This document shows, piece after piece, positions 34,483 through 42,180 of a stretch of 56,103 nt of DNA. The notes beneath the pieces were generated by a model. It had not been told where the DNA came from. It saw only the letters and a list, made by a program, of their open reading frames with translations, and made no database searches. The position numbers were made by a program, and so were the translations under genes. Position 1 is the stretch's first letter; each line of letters opens with the position of its first letter. Source of the stretch: an uncultured Clostridia bacterium (GTDB lineage Bacteria > Bacillota > Clostridia > Christensenellales > Aristaeellaceae); assembly GCA_937886445.1 (NCBI GenBank), contig CALGBY010000044.1, forward strand, positions 1 to 56,103, read 5' to 3'.

Positions 34483-35067
34483 ATGATGAAAAAGCTTATC
34501 GCTCTGCTGCTTGCGGCCGTAATGATGCTGTGTGCCGTTTCCTTCGCTGAGGAGACCGCGGAAACGATCGAAGCCCAGCCTGTAACGGAAGAGATCGACC
34601 TGCCCGATGTTGAAGATGATGAGATCCTGAATTTCGACATCACCATGGACAAGCTTCCCGAAGGATATGTGATCAACACTTATCCTGTAGACGGCGCTGT
34701 CTATGCCACCTTTGTTAACGAGAACTCCCCCGTGGTCTACTTCGTATCCGTCGCGCACAGTGAGGAATTCTTCGGCTACACGCTGAATGTGGCCGAGCTG
34801 ACCGAGGAACAGAAAGCCAATCTAGCCGAAGTGTTCTCTCTGGATTTCTACAATCCCGACATCTCCTTCGTAAAGACCGCTCACGGCACCGATGTCATCA
34901 TGATCGATGAAAACAATTATTCCTATGACTGCGTGGAATATGTGACCATTTACGACGGCTACATCATCACCCTGGACGCGCTCCGCAACGAAGGCAAGCT
35001 GAGCGAAGAGGAACTGGCCACCGCTCTGCAGCTGCTGAGCGATATGTGGGTAGTACCGGCGAACTGA
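34483..35067 (+). CDS. Secreted protein of unknown function
   Basis: I do not recognise the family. A 194-residue protein with a signal peptide (1-21, ending SFA), then a strongly acidic stretch (22-55, rich in Glu/Asp) and a compact alpha/beta-like remainder with many aromatic residues (GYVINTYPVDGAVYATF, NYSYDCVEYVTIYDGYIITL). The second half may be a small globular domain. There is no lipobox or anchor. It lies directly behind the SH3-like gene and before a strong terminator, so it probably works with it at the cell surface. ATG 34483 and 34486 are both possible after AAAGGAG. Confidence 0.8.
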   Translation: MMKKLIALLLAAVMMLCAVSFAEETAETIEAQPVTEEIDLPDVEDDEILNFDITMDKLPEGYVINTYPVDGAVYATFVNENSPVVYFVSVAHSEEFFGYTLNVAELTEEQKANLAEVFSLDFYNPDISFVKTAHGTDVIMIDENNYSYDCVEYVTIYDGYIITLDALRNEGKLSEEELATALQLLSDMWVVPAN

Positions 35068-35097
35068 TCACAACAGAACAAAGGCATTATTAGCAGA

Positions 35098-35132
35098 GGC
35101 TGCCGCGGAAAACCGCGGCAGCCCCTGTTTTA
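35098..35132 (+). terminator. Terminator after the secreted-protein pair
   Basis: A perfect 11-bp stem GGCTGCCGCGG/CCGCGGCAGCC with an AAAA loop, followed by CCTGTTTTA. Confidence 0.85.
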
Positions 35133-35202
35133 TGATCGATTATCGGATAAGCAGCGCCTGAAACAACTTGTCAAGAACTTTTTCGTATTTTGGTGAAAAA
35201 GT

Positions 35203-35430
35203 TTACGCCGGGCAGGTGGCAGCTTTTGACAATTCGGTCATGATCCGGTTCCGCAGCAGACGTTCATACATCGTCTGAAGCGTGTCGGCATTTTCATCCC
35301 CGAAGAAGATACGGACCTTGTACAGCTTTCCGTCAATCATCCTGGTAATGATCCCATCCGGTTCGCGTTCATCAGCCTGGGCTTCAGCCTGAGCAGCCAG
35401 AAGTTCCTCAAGGGTCTTTTTCTTAGCCAT
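35203..35430 (-). CDS. Small TnpW-like transposon-associated protein
   Basis: A 75-residue protein with a Lys/Glu-rich helical N-terminus (KKKTLEELLAAQAEAQADER) and a C-terminal half IITRMIDGKLYKVRIFFGDE followed by YERLLRNRI. The second half resembles the small TnpW family found in conjugative transposons of Firmicutes. The resemblance is by pattern only. It sits at the edge of the AT-rich patch with an endonuclease remnant on the other side, which fits leftover mobile-element cargo. The ribosome site is weak (AGAAGATGA). Confidence 0.5.
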   Translation of the reverse strand: MAKKKTLEELLAAQAEAQADEREPDGIITRMIDGKLYKVRIFFGDENADTLQTMYERLLRNRIMTELSKAATCPA

Positions 35431-35466
35431 ATAGTCATCTTCTTTCTTGGTAAAGTGTAGTGTATA

Positions 35467-35482
35467 TTGCTGGCCAGCAATG
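35467..35482. promoter_or_regulatory. Perfect 16-base palindrome
   Basis: ATTGCTGGCCAGCAAT lies about 37 bases upstream of the TnpW-like start and could be an operator. No cognate regulator is apparent. Confidence 0.4.
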
Positions 35483-35484
35483 CA

Positions 35485-35516
35485 AAAGGCACCGACCATG
35501 TGAACGGTCGATGCCC
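35485..35516 (-). terminator. Terminator-like hairpin after the repeat protein
   Basis: On the minus strand GGGCATCGACC pairs with GGTCGGTGCC and is followed by TTTTGC. It lies past the stop of the five-repeat protein. Confidence 0.65.
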
Positions 35517-35596
35517 TTTGCGCTACCGGCTTGATGTGTATAAAAATAGCGACCGGCATTTTTGCTGATCGCTATGCAAAGATGAATCAATATTGG

Positions 35597-37255
35597 TTAT
35601 TGAATGATGAAACCTCCTGTTCCGTCTGAAATATAAAGGTATTCACCATCAATCAAGGTAATATGGAATTGTTCACCTTTTTTCACCGATACCGATGACG
35701 TACTGTATTCTTTAAGGTTGTTAGCAGAATCCCATGAAATATAGCTTACAAGATCTGAAGTATTCGCGAATGTAGCTACGGTAGCATAATTGTGAAAATC
35801 ATCCAGTGTAACAAGATATGAGCCAGCTTTCAGTTCTTTTCCTACTGAGTAAACACCTTTTGTCAGTACACCCTCTTGAGAATCTGTGATGGTTCCGATA
35901 CCTTCGCCAATGTACAAATAGTCACCTGACTCAAGGTAAAGATGGAACGGGACATCAGCTTTTGCATATATGGCAGACTTGCCATACTCTTTAAGATTGT
36001 TGGCAGAGTCCCATGTGACATAGGAAAGCATATCTTTGGCATTTTTGAATGTGGCAACGACAACCGAATTATGAATATCAGAGAGGGTAATTGTCTTGGC
36101 ACCTGCATCAATATCAGTTCCGACAATGTAAACACCCTTCATAATTGTTGAAGGCGAGCATTCGGTGATATATCCTTGTCCATCACCTATATAAAGCTTA
36201 TCTCCATCCTCAAGAGTGATATGAACTGGAACATCTTTCTTGACATACAAAGCAGATTTTCCGTATTCCTTCAGATTGTTAGCTGAATCCCATGACGTGT
36301 ACGAAGCAAGATCATCTGCAGAGGCAAATGTTGCAACAACTGTAGCTTGTTTACAGTCGGTTAAGACAATAGCATATGAGCCCGGTTTGAAATCTCTGCC
36401 AACAGTATAAACGCCTTTGACGATTGAAAATCTGTCATCTGTGTTGATGCTCTCCTGGCTAGCTTCGGTTACTACAGTTGCTGTCTCGATGTTCTGTTGT
36501 TCTTCTTCAGACGGCGCATAAGCGAGCGGAACGACTTCTTGAATACAGACATCCCCAGACCTTACTTCGAGAACGTTCCCGTCTTCGATTTGAAGGCGCC
36601 AGCTTTCGCCTTTTTTCATGTATTCATACTCGATGTACTCAGAATACTCAATATCACTCATGGATTTTGCAATGAGGGCCTGCGGAGTATAACCGTCCGG
36701 CCCTTTATCCATAAGACCTTGCAAAATATATGAGCCAGCGATGATGTCTTTACCAGCAGTATATAACCCAGGCACTAAAGTGGCAGTGGAAAGATTATCA
36801 TCTGTAGCATTAGTAAAGTTTGCAGAACAAATCAACACTGGCGCGGGTTCAATGGAAACCGTGCCGGATCTAACTTCAAGAACATTCCCGGCTTCCAGAG
36901 TAACATACCATTTTTCATTGTTCTTCATATACTCATAACAGGTATATTCGCTATATTCGACATCGTCCATTGAATTTGCAACGAGTGTCTGCGGAGTATA
37001 ACCATCTGGACCCTTATCCATTAATCCATGAACAATATATGAACCGGCAGAAATATCGCGACCAACTACATACTTGCCAGGTAAGAGTTCCTCAGAAGGT
37101 GATGCTGCAAGCGAATTGATTTGTTCATCAATAAGTGCACGAATTTCCATCAATTCCATAAGAGAGTAAGTGGTAGCATCAAAGGATGTCTCAGCAGATG
37201 CAACCGAAACAAACAGAAACAAAGCAACCAGAAATGCGCATACTATCCGTTTCAT
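35597..37255 (-). CDS. Secreted protein of five tandem beta-rich repeats, AT-rich gene
   Basis: The family is not one I can name. A 552-residue exported protein: signal peptide 1-21, a short helical segment (YSLMELMEIRALIDEQI), then five repeats starting at about 57, 159, 278, 371 and 463. Each opens with a G-x-Y-x-V/A-G-x-D/E pattern, mostly followed by AGSY or PGSY. Repeats 1-2 share LMDKGPDGYTPQ and EYMK; repeats 3-5 share SWDSANNLKEY or TWDSANNLKEY and end in LYIGDG-like turns. So there are two repeat subtypes, each expanded by duplication. The ATG at 37255 follows AGGAGGG. Base composition is clearly AT-richer than the flanking genes, which suggests transfer. A surface role is likely but unproven. 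Confidence 0.82.
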   Translation of the reverse strand: MKRIVCAFLVALFLFVSVASAETSFDATTYSLMELMEIRALIDEQINSLAASPSEELLPGKYVVGRDISAGSYIVHGLMDKGPDGYTPQTLVANSMDDVEYSEYTCYEYMKNNEKWYVTLEAGNVLEVRSGTVSIEPAPVLICSANFTNATDDNLSTATLVPGLYTAGKDIIAGSYILQGLMDKGPDGYTPQALIAKSMSDIEYSEYIEYEYMKKGESWRLQIEDGNVLEVRSGDVCIQEVVPLAYAPSEEEQQNIETATVVTEASQESINTDDRFSIVKGVYTVGRDFKPGSYAIVLTDCKQATVVATFASADDLASYTSWDSANNLKEYGKSALYVKKDVPVHITLEDGDKLYIGDGQGYITECSPSTIMKGVYIVGTDIDAGAKTITLSDIHNSVVVATFKNAKDMLSYVTWDSANNLKEYGKSAIYAKADVPFHLYLESGDYLYIGEGIGTITDSQEGVLTKGVYSVGKELKAGSYLVTLDDFHNYATVATFANTSDLVSYISWDSANNLKEYSTSSVSVKKGEQFHITLIDGEYLYISDGTGGFIIQ

Positions 37256-37281
37256 ACCTGTCCCTCCTAATAATCTGGTGT

Positions 37282-37548
37282 TCAAGTCAAATCATATTCG
37301 ATGATTTGCAGGAAAAGAAGATCAACACTTTGCGGCATAATCCTAAATGGGAAACCATGATTTCTGATAAACCCATTAGGATTTAGATGCATTAGGAAAT
37401 CCACGCTTACAATTCCATCAGCGATTAAGCTTGAAAATAGTGAAACATTAGGATTTCTAATGTACTTGATATAATCATATCTAAAGTATTCCCATCCATC
37501 TTGCATATCCACAGATGCCTTGACCCAGAATGTCGCAGGATGTTTTTC
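37282..37548 (-). pseudogene. C-terminal remnant of an MvaI/BcnI-type restriction endonuclease
   Basis: About 85 codons in an AT-rich frame that is open up to the metK stop with no proper start (only an internal GTG at 37512). The residues FWVKASVDMQDGWEYFRYDY, then VDFLMHLNPNGFIRNHGFPF and RI resemble the end of MvaI/BcnI-family endonucleases, where the xDxxMH...G..RNHG..FRI pattern is conserved. The N-terminal catalytic part and any partner methylase are absent. It is probably a relic of a restriction-modification insertion next to metK. The family assignment rests on pattern recall only. Confidence 0.55.
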
Positions 37549-37558
37549 CGTAAGCGGC

Positions 37559-38734
37559 TCAGTACTTTGCCGCCTTCTCCTTCAGGATATCAACATGATC
37601 CGTCTTCTCCCAGGGCAGATCCAGATCCGTCCTGCCGAAGTGACCGTACGCGGCGGTGGCGCGATAGATGGGACGGCGCAGATCGAACCGGGAAATAATG
37701 GCATCAGGACGCATATCGAAGGTCTCCTCCACAAGCTTCGCGATCACAGCATCCGGAAGGATGCCCGTACCGCGTGTATTGACCTGATAGCTTACCGGAT
37801 GCGCCACACCGATCGCATAGGCAAGCGCCACCTCGCACTCCTTCGCGAGGCCTGCGGCGACCACATTTTTCGCCGCGTGGCGGGCAGCATAGGCCGCGGA
37901 ACGGTCTACCTTGGTGGGATCCTTTCCCGAGAAGGCACCGCCGCCGTGCGGAGCATAGCCGCCGTAGGTATCCACGATGATCTTGCGTCCGGTCAGTCCG
38001 CTGTCACCGGCGGGACCGCCGATCACAAAACGCCCCGAGGGATTGATAAAGTACTTTGTCTCATCTGTAAGCAGCGCGGCGGGGATCACCTTGCGGATCA
38101 CCTCGTTCAGCATAGCCTCGCGGATCTCCTCCTGGCTTACCTTTTCATCGTGCTGGGTGGAAATGACCACCGTATCCACGCTCACGGGTACGCGGTCCTC
38201 ATACACAACAGTCACCTGGGCTTTTCCGTCGGGACGCATCCAGGGGCAGGTGCCGTTCTTGCGCACCTCCGCCATACGCCGGGTAAGGCGATGGGCCAGC
38301 GCGATGGGCATAGGCATCATTTCGGGCGTCTGGTCGCAGGCGTAGCCGAACATCATTCCCTGATCACCGGCGCCGGTCTCATGCTCCTCTTCTCCGCGGT
38401 TTTCCAGTGCTCTGGTCACACCGTCGGAAATATCGGCACTCTGTTCATGCACCTCTGTAAGCACGGCGCAGGTGTTACCGTCAAAGCCCTTCTTGGCGCG
38501 GTCATAACCGATATCGCATACCACCCTGCGGGCGATGGCGGGAATATCCACATAGCCGGAGGTAGTGATCTCCCCCATCACCATCACAAGACCGGTGGTG
38601 GCACAGGTCTCGCAGGCAACGCGGGAATTCTTATCCTGGGCAAGAACAGCGTCCAGTACCGCGTCGGAGATCTGGTCGCACATTTTATCAGGATGTCCCT
38701 CGGTAACGGATTCGGATGTAAAAAGTGTACGCAT
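37559..38734 (-). CDS. metK: S-adenosylmethionine synthetase
   Basis: A 391-residue enzyme that makes SAM from methionine and ATP. Diagnostic motifs: ESVTEGHPDKMCDQISDAVL near the start, GAGDQGMMFGYAC (about 114-126), GGGAFSGKDPTKVDRSAAY and the C-terminal AAYGHFGRTDLDLPWEKTD. Length and motifs are normal. AGGAGG precedes the ATG at 38734. A SAM-I riboswitch and consensus promoter lie upstream, so the gene is switched off by its own product. It is monocistronic; a restriction-enzyme relic abuts its 3' end. Confidence 0.97.
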   Translation of the reverse strand: MRTLFTSESVTEGHPDKMCDQISDAVLDAVLAQDKNSRVACETCATTGLVMVMGEITTSGYVDIPAIARRVVCDIGYDRAKKGFDGNTCAVLTEVHEQSADISDGVTRALENRGEEEHETGAGDQGMMFGYACDQTPEMMPMPIALAHRLTRRMAEVRKNGTCPWMRPDGKAQVTVVYEDRVPVSVDTVVISTQHDEKVSQEEIREAMLNEVIRKVIPAALLTDETKYFINPSGRFVIGGPAGDSGLTGRKIIVDTYGGYAPHGGGAFSGKDPTKVDRSAAYAARHAAKNVVAAGLAKECEVALAYAIGVAHPVSYQVNTRGTGILPDAVIAKLVEETFDMRPDAIISRFDLRRPIYRATAAYGHFGRTDLDLPWEKTDHVDILKEKAAKY

Positions 38735-38782
38735 GGTTTTCCTCCTGAATAGAATATTCTGAACACCCGTTCCGCCGATAAA

Positions 38783-38930
38783 TGAAAATCACCTGTCCGT
38801 TCAGACAGGCGAAGAAAGATCAATTACCGCCTTATCTGCCAGCGCGTTCGCGCTGCCGGAATTAGCACCTTGCGTTTCCGCCGGTTGCCGGGCTTCACAG
38901 GGCCGGTCCCTCAGCCTCTCTGGATAAGGT
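38783..38930 (-). promoter_or_regulatory. SAM-I (S-box) riboswitch with terminator
   Basis: Read on the minus strand: CTTATCCAGAGAGGCTGAGG begins the aptamer at 38928, then GGCCCTGTGAAGCCCGGCAA, AAGGTGCTAATTCC and the closing AGATAAGG near 38830. All are SAM-I consensus segments. The P1 arms CTTATC/GATAAG pair. A terminator follows (CGCCTGTC/GACAGGTG at about 38811-38790, then ATTTTC). Binding of SAM would end transcription before metK. Confidence 0.96.
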
Positions 38931-38945
38931 ATTCAGTTCGATAAT

Positions 38946-38973
38946 ATTATACGGATTGTCCGGCTTTTGTCAA
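38946..38973 (-). promoter_or_regulatory. Promoter of metK
   Basis: On the minus strand TTGACA (38973-38968), 16 bases, TATAAT (38951-38946), just upstream of the SAM-I aptamer. Confidence 0.8.
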
Positions 38974-39104
38974 TACACAGAAAAAACAATTTGTCAATGC
39001 ATTTCCTGTATCACGATCCGCTCATGAAGAAATGCATGCTTTTCGAAGACCGCGGAGAAGGAACAGCAGCGTTTCGTCCGGGACGCTCAAATTTTCTGTC
39101 TTTC

Positions 39105-39133
39105 TTGCGTTGCGGATGATTATCTTCTATAAT
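39105..39133 (+). promoter_or_regulatory. Predicted promoter of rarA
   Basis: TTGCGT (39105-39110), 17 bases, TATAAT (39128-39133), about 48 bases before the ATG at 39182. Confidence 0.65.
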
Positions 39134-39181
39134 ATAAGCAGAAACGGGCGCAGGCCGCCCGTCCCTTACCGGAGGCACACG

Positions 39182-40516
39182 ATGCAAGATCATCAGACAG
39201 GGCTTTTTGATACAGATCCCTCCCTTTCGGCTCCGCTGGCCAGCCGCCTGCGTCCCGAAACGCCCGATGAATACCTGGGGCAGTCCCATCTGATGGGTGA
39301 AGGACGCGTCCTTCGCCGCATGATCGATCAGGACAGAGTATCCTCCATGATCTTCTGGGGACCGCCGGGAGTTGGAAAAACAACACTCGCGCGCGTGATC
39401 GCGAAAAGTACCCATGCCGATTTTATCGATTTCAGCGCGGTCACAAGCGGGATACGGGAAATACGCGAGGTGATGGAGCGTGCGGATCAGGCAAGGCGCC
39501 TCGGCGGCCGCACCATCCTTTTTGTGGACGAGATACACCGTTTCAACAAAGCCCAGCAGGACGCCTTCCTGCCGTATGTGGAAAAAGGCAGCATCACGCT
39601 GATCGGCGCCACCACGGAAAACCCGTCCTTTGAAGTGAATACCGCTCTGCTTTCCCGCTGCAAGGTATTCGTACTGAAAGCACTTGAAGAAAGCGATATT
39701 CTCACGCTGCTCCGGCGGGCACTTACAAGTGAAAAGGGCTTTGGCGGCATGCGTGTGGAAATAGACGAAAATGAGCTGTCGGCACTCGCCCGCTTTGCGA
39801 ACGGCGACGCGCGGACGGCTTTGAACACCCTGGAAATGGCCGTGCTGAATACGCCGATGGATGAAAACGGCGTATACCGGATAACAAGGGAAAACCTTTC
39901 GGAATGCACAGACAGGCGTTCTCTGCTTTACGATAAAAAAGGCGAGGAGCATTACAACCTGATCAGCGCCCTGCACAAATCCATGCGCAATTCCGATCCC
40001 GATGCCGCCATATACTGGATGAGCCGCATGCTGGACGGCGGAGAGGATCCCCTGTATATCGCCCGCCGTCTTGTACGCTTCGCGAGCGAGGATATCGGCA
40101 TGGCGGATCCGGGCGCCCTGCAGCTGGCGGTAAGCGTCTATCAGGCCTGCAGCTATCTTGGCGTACCGGAATGTGATGTTCACCTTACACATGCTGTTGT
40201 GTACCTCAGCATGGCGCCAAAATCAAACGCGCTGTACGTGGCGAGAGAAATGTGCAAAAAGGACATCCACGATTCTCCTGCCGAGCCTGTTCCGCTGCAG
40301 ATCAGAAACGCGCCCACAGCGCTGATGAAGCAGCTGGACTACGGAAAGGGTTACCGGTACGCCCATGATACAGAGGAAAAGATCACCCGTATGCAATGCC
40401 TTCCGGACAGCCTGAAGGGAAAGCGCTACTATCTGCCGGGCGTGCAGGGAAAGGAAGCCCGGGTAAAGGAGCGGCTGGAGGAAATACTGAAATGGAAAAA
40501 CGCGCTGCCCGAATAA
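39182..40516 (+). CDS. rarA: Replication-associated recombination protein A (AAA+ ATPase)
   Basis: A 444-residue clamp-loader-like ATPase of the RarA/MgsA/WRNIP1 family, acting at stalled replication forks. Opening: ASRLRPETPDEYLGQSHLMG; Walker A WGPPGVGKTTLARVIA (about 59-74); Walker B ILFVDEIHRFNKAQQDAF; sensor ATTENPSFEVN; C-terminal MLDGGEDPLYIARRLVRFAS and a conserved KKDIHDSPAEPVPLQIRNAP tail. The ATG at 39182, after GGAGG, is preferred over the open frame to 39032. Full length and intact. The following ABC genes may be read through. Confidence 0.95.
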   Translation: MQDHQTGLFDTDPSLSAPLASRLRPETPDEYLGQSHLMGEGRVLRRMIDQDRVSSMIFWGPPGVGKTTLARVIAKSTHADFIDFSAVTSGIREIREVMERADQARRLGGRTILFVDEIHRFNKAQQDAFLPYVEKGSITLIGATTENPSFEVNTALLSRCKVFVLKALEESDILTLLRRALTSEKGFGGMRVEIDENELSALARFANGDARTALNTLEMAVLNTPMDENGVYRITRENLSECTDRRSLLYDKKGEEHYNLISALHKSMRNSDPDAAIYWMSRMLDGGEDPLYIARRLVRFASEDIGMADPGALQLAVSVYQACSYLGVPECDVHLTHAVVYLSMAPKSNALYVAREMCKKDIHDSPAEPVPLQIRNAPTALMKQLDYGKGYRYAHDTEEKITRMQCLPDSLKGKRYYLPGVQGKEARVKERLEEILKWKNALPE

Positions 40517-40582
40517 ACAGATACCGGTACTTCGCCCGGCAAAAGAAACACAGGGACGAAGCAAAAGCGTGAAAGGAGCGAT

Positions 40583-41374
40583 ATGACAAAAAAGCATAAA
40601 AAAGCACTGCCCCGCGTGCTGAAACCGTTCGTTCCAGTGCTGTGCATGCTTTTCTGGGTGGCGGTATGGGCCGTCGCGGCGGCACTGATCGGTATGCCGG
40701 CATTGCTCCCCTCGCCGCTGCAAACACTGCGCGCGCTGGCCGTGCATATCAAAACAGCCGCGTACTGGCAGGCGGTGGGGTTCACCCTGCTCAGGATCGC
40801 CCTGGGGTATCTTGCCGCGCTGATCGCCGGCACGCTGCTCGCGGTCCTGTGCTTTATGGTGCCCGCAGCAGACCGGCTGTTTTCCCCGCTGCGCACGCTG
40901 GTACGCTGTGTGCCGGTGGTCAGCTTCATCATCCTGCTGTGGCTGTGGCTGGATAAAAATATCATCCCGGCCTTTGTCTCCTTCCTCACAGTGGTCCCCG
41001 TGATGTGGGGAAATGTGCAGGAAGGGCTGAATAACGCCGATCCACTTCTTGTGGAGATGGCAAGGCAATACCGTTTTTCGCGTGCGAAAACGCTTCGGGA
41101 GATCTATCTTCCCGCCGCGCGCACACACTATGCCGCCGGCTGCATAACAGCGATGGGCTTTGCCTGGAAAAGCGGTATTTCCGCCGAGGTCATCGCCCGC
41201 CCGCTTCGCGCTTTGGGCACCGGCATCCAGGATGCCAAGACCTATCTTGAAACAGACAGTCTTTTCGCGCTCACACTCACCGTGGTGCTGATTTCCCTGC
41301 TGCTTGAAAAGGGCATCGCGGCAACGATACAAAGAAAGCAGAAGAAGGTGGAAAAGCATGATACGCATCAATGA
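40583..41374 (+). CDS. ABC importer permease, NitT/TauT type
   Basis: A 263-residue membrane protein with about six helices, in the SsuC/TauC/ThiX group: GMPALLPSPLQTLRAL, then FTLLRIALGYLAALIAGTLL and the coupling region EMARQYRFSRAKTLREIYLP. Members import sulfonates, nitrate, thiamine precursors and related small molecules; the ligand here is unknown. It overlaps the ATPase gene by 17 bases. AAAGGAG precedes the ATG. No substrate-binding protein gene is adjacent, so the importer is incomplete in this window. Confidence 0.88.
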   Translation: MTKKHKKALPRVLKPFVPVLCMLFWVAVWAVAAALIGMPALLPSPLQTLRALAVHIKTAAYWQAVGFTLLRIALGYLAALIAGTLLAVLCFMVPAADRLFSPLRTLVRCVPVVSFIILLWLWLDKNIIPAFVSFLTVVPVMWGNVQEGLNNADPLLVEMARQYRFSRAKTLREIYLPAARTHYAAGCITAMGFAWKSGISAEVIARPLRALGTGIQDAKTYLETDSLFALTLTVVLISLLLEKGIAATIQRKQKKVEKHDTHQ

Positions 41375-41906
41375 TCTCTCCTTCTCCTACGGCGACAAAC
41401 AAATTTTCGACCGGCTCACCCTTACGCTGCCGGAAAAGGGAGCGGTGTGCCTGATGGGCAAAAGCGGCTGCGGAAAATCAACGCTGCTCAAGCTGATCGC
41501 CGGTCTGCTCGTTCCGGACAGCGGAAGCATCACCGGTACGGAGGGAGTAAAGACCGCCTTCGTGTTTCAGGAAGACCGCCTTTTGCCGGGGCGCAGCGCG
41601 CTTGAAAATGTTACACTGGTAAGCAGCAGGGAAAGCGCGGCATTATGGCTCAGAAAATTCGGCATCACCGATCCGGATGCGCTGCCGGACATGCTTTCGG
41701 GCGGCATGCAGCGCCGTGTGGCGCTGGCCCGCGCGATGGCTTACGGCGGGGAACTTCTGATCCTGGACGAACCGTTCAAGGGGCTGGATGAAGCGCTTCG
41801 CGAAAAGGTGATCAATGAAATACGCGGTGTGTTTCCGCTCACCGTGGTTTCCACACATGACAGCAGTGACGCGGAAGATCTGAACGCCTCCGTCATCAGG
41901 CTGTAA
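41358..41906 (+). CDS. ABC importer ATPase, NitT/TauT type, short
   Basis: A 182-residue ATPase that pairs with the permease just upstream. Walker A MGKSGCGKSTLLKLIAGLL (about 35-53), Q-loop FVFQEDRLLPG, signature LSGGMQRRVALARAM, Walker B LLILDEPFKGLDEALRE, switch VSTHDSSDA. All ATPase motifs are present although the protein is about 50-70 residues shorter than usual family members; it ends soon after the switch His. The ATG at 41358 with AAGGTGG upstream is preferred over the frame start at 41304. Confidence 0.9.
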   Translation: MIRINDLSFSYGDKQIFDRLTLTLPEKGAVCLMGKSGCGKSTLLKLIAGLLVPDSGSITGTEGVKTAFVFQEDRLLPGRSALENVTLVSSRESAALWLRKFGITDPDALPDMLSGGMQRRVALARAMAYGGELLILDEPFKGLDEALREKVINEIRGVFPLTVVSTHDSSDAEDLNASVIRL

Positions 41907-41934
41907 AGGAAACGATGATCAATGAGGCGGGTTC

Positions 41935-42062
41935 GGATGTGAGTGAATTTTGTGCAAGATGTGACCGTAAAAAATCGAAGGTTTACCGGCGGTAAATCGA
42001 GATTTTTGAGGAAAGCAGATCGTGCAAAAGGCGCCGCAGGCGAGCCTGCCGAATGAATAAGC
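41935..42062. repeat. Dispersed non-coding element (family B)
   Basis: About 128 bases after the ATPase gene. It shares a GAGTGAATTTT block, the core motif GAAGGTTTACCGGCGGTAAA plus TCGAG, and an AAAAGGCGCCGC...CTG...CGAAT block with the interior of the element at 5741-5904, but I see no matching terminal inverted repeats. The core forms a hairpin (TTTACC/GGTAAA inside AAAAATC/GATTTTT). Confidence 0.65.
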
Positions 42063-42118
42063 GTTTCCTCCTATCACTTTTTACAGTTATTTCATCGTTT
42101 TTTACACATGTTCTTCCC

Positions 42119-42147
42119 TTGCGGAAGAAGCGGCGGCATAGTACAAT
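42119..42147 (+). promoter_or_regulatory. Predicted promoter of the aldo/keto reductase
   Basis: TTGCGG (42119-42124), 17 bases, TACAAT (42142-42147), about 34 bases before the ATG. Confidence 0.6.
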
Positions 42148-42180
42148 ACATATACAGAGAAAGATCAGGAGGAAGAAAAC

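Noticed and set aside
37520..38752. 410-codon plus-strand frame
   Set aside because: Antisense to metK, which has all family motifs and a riboswitch.
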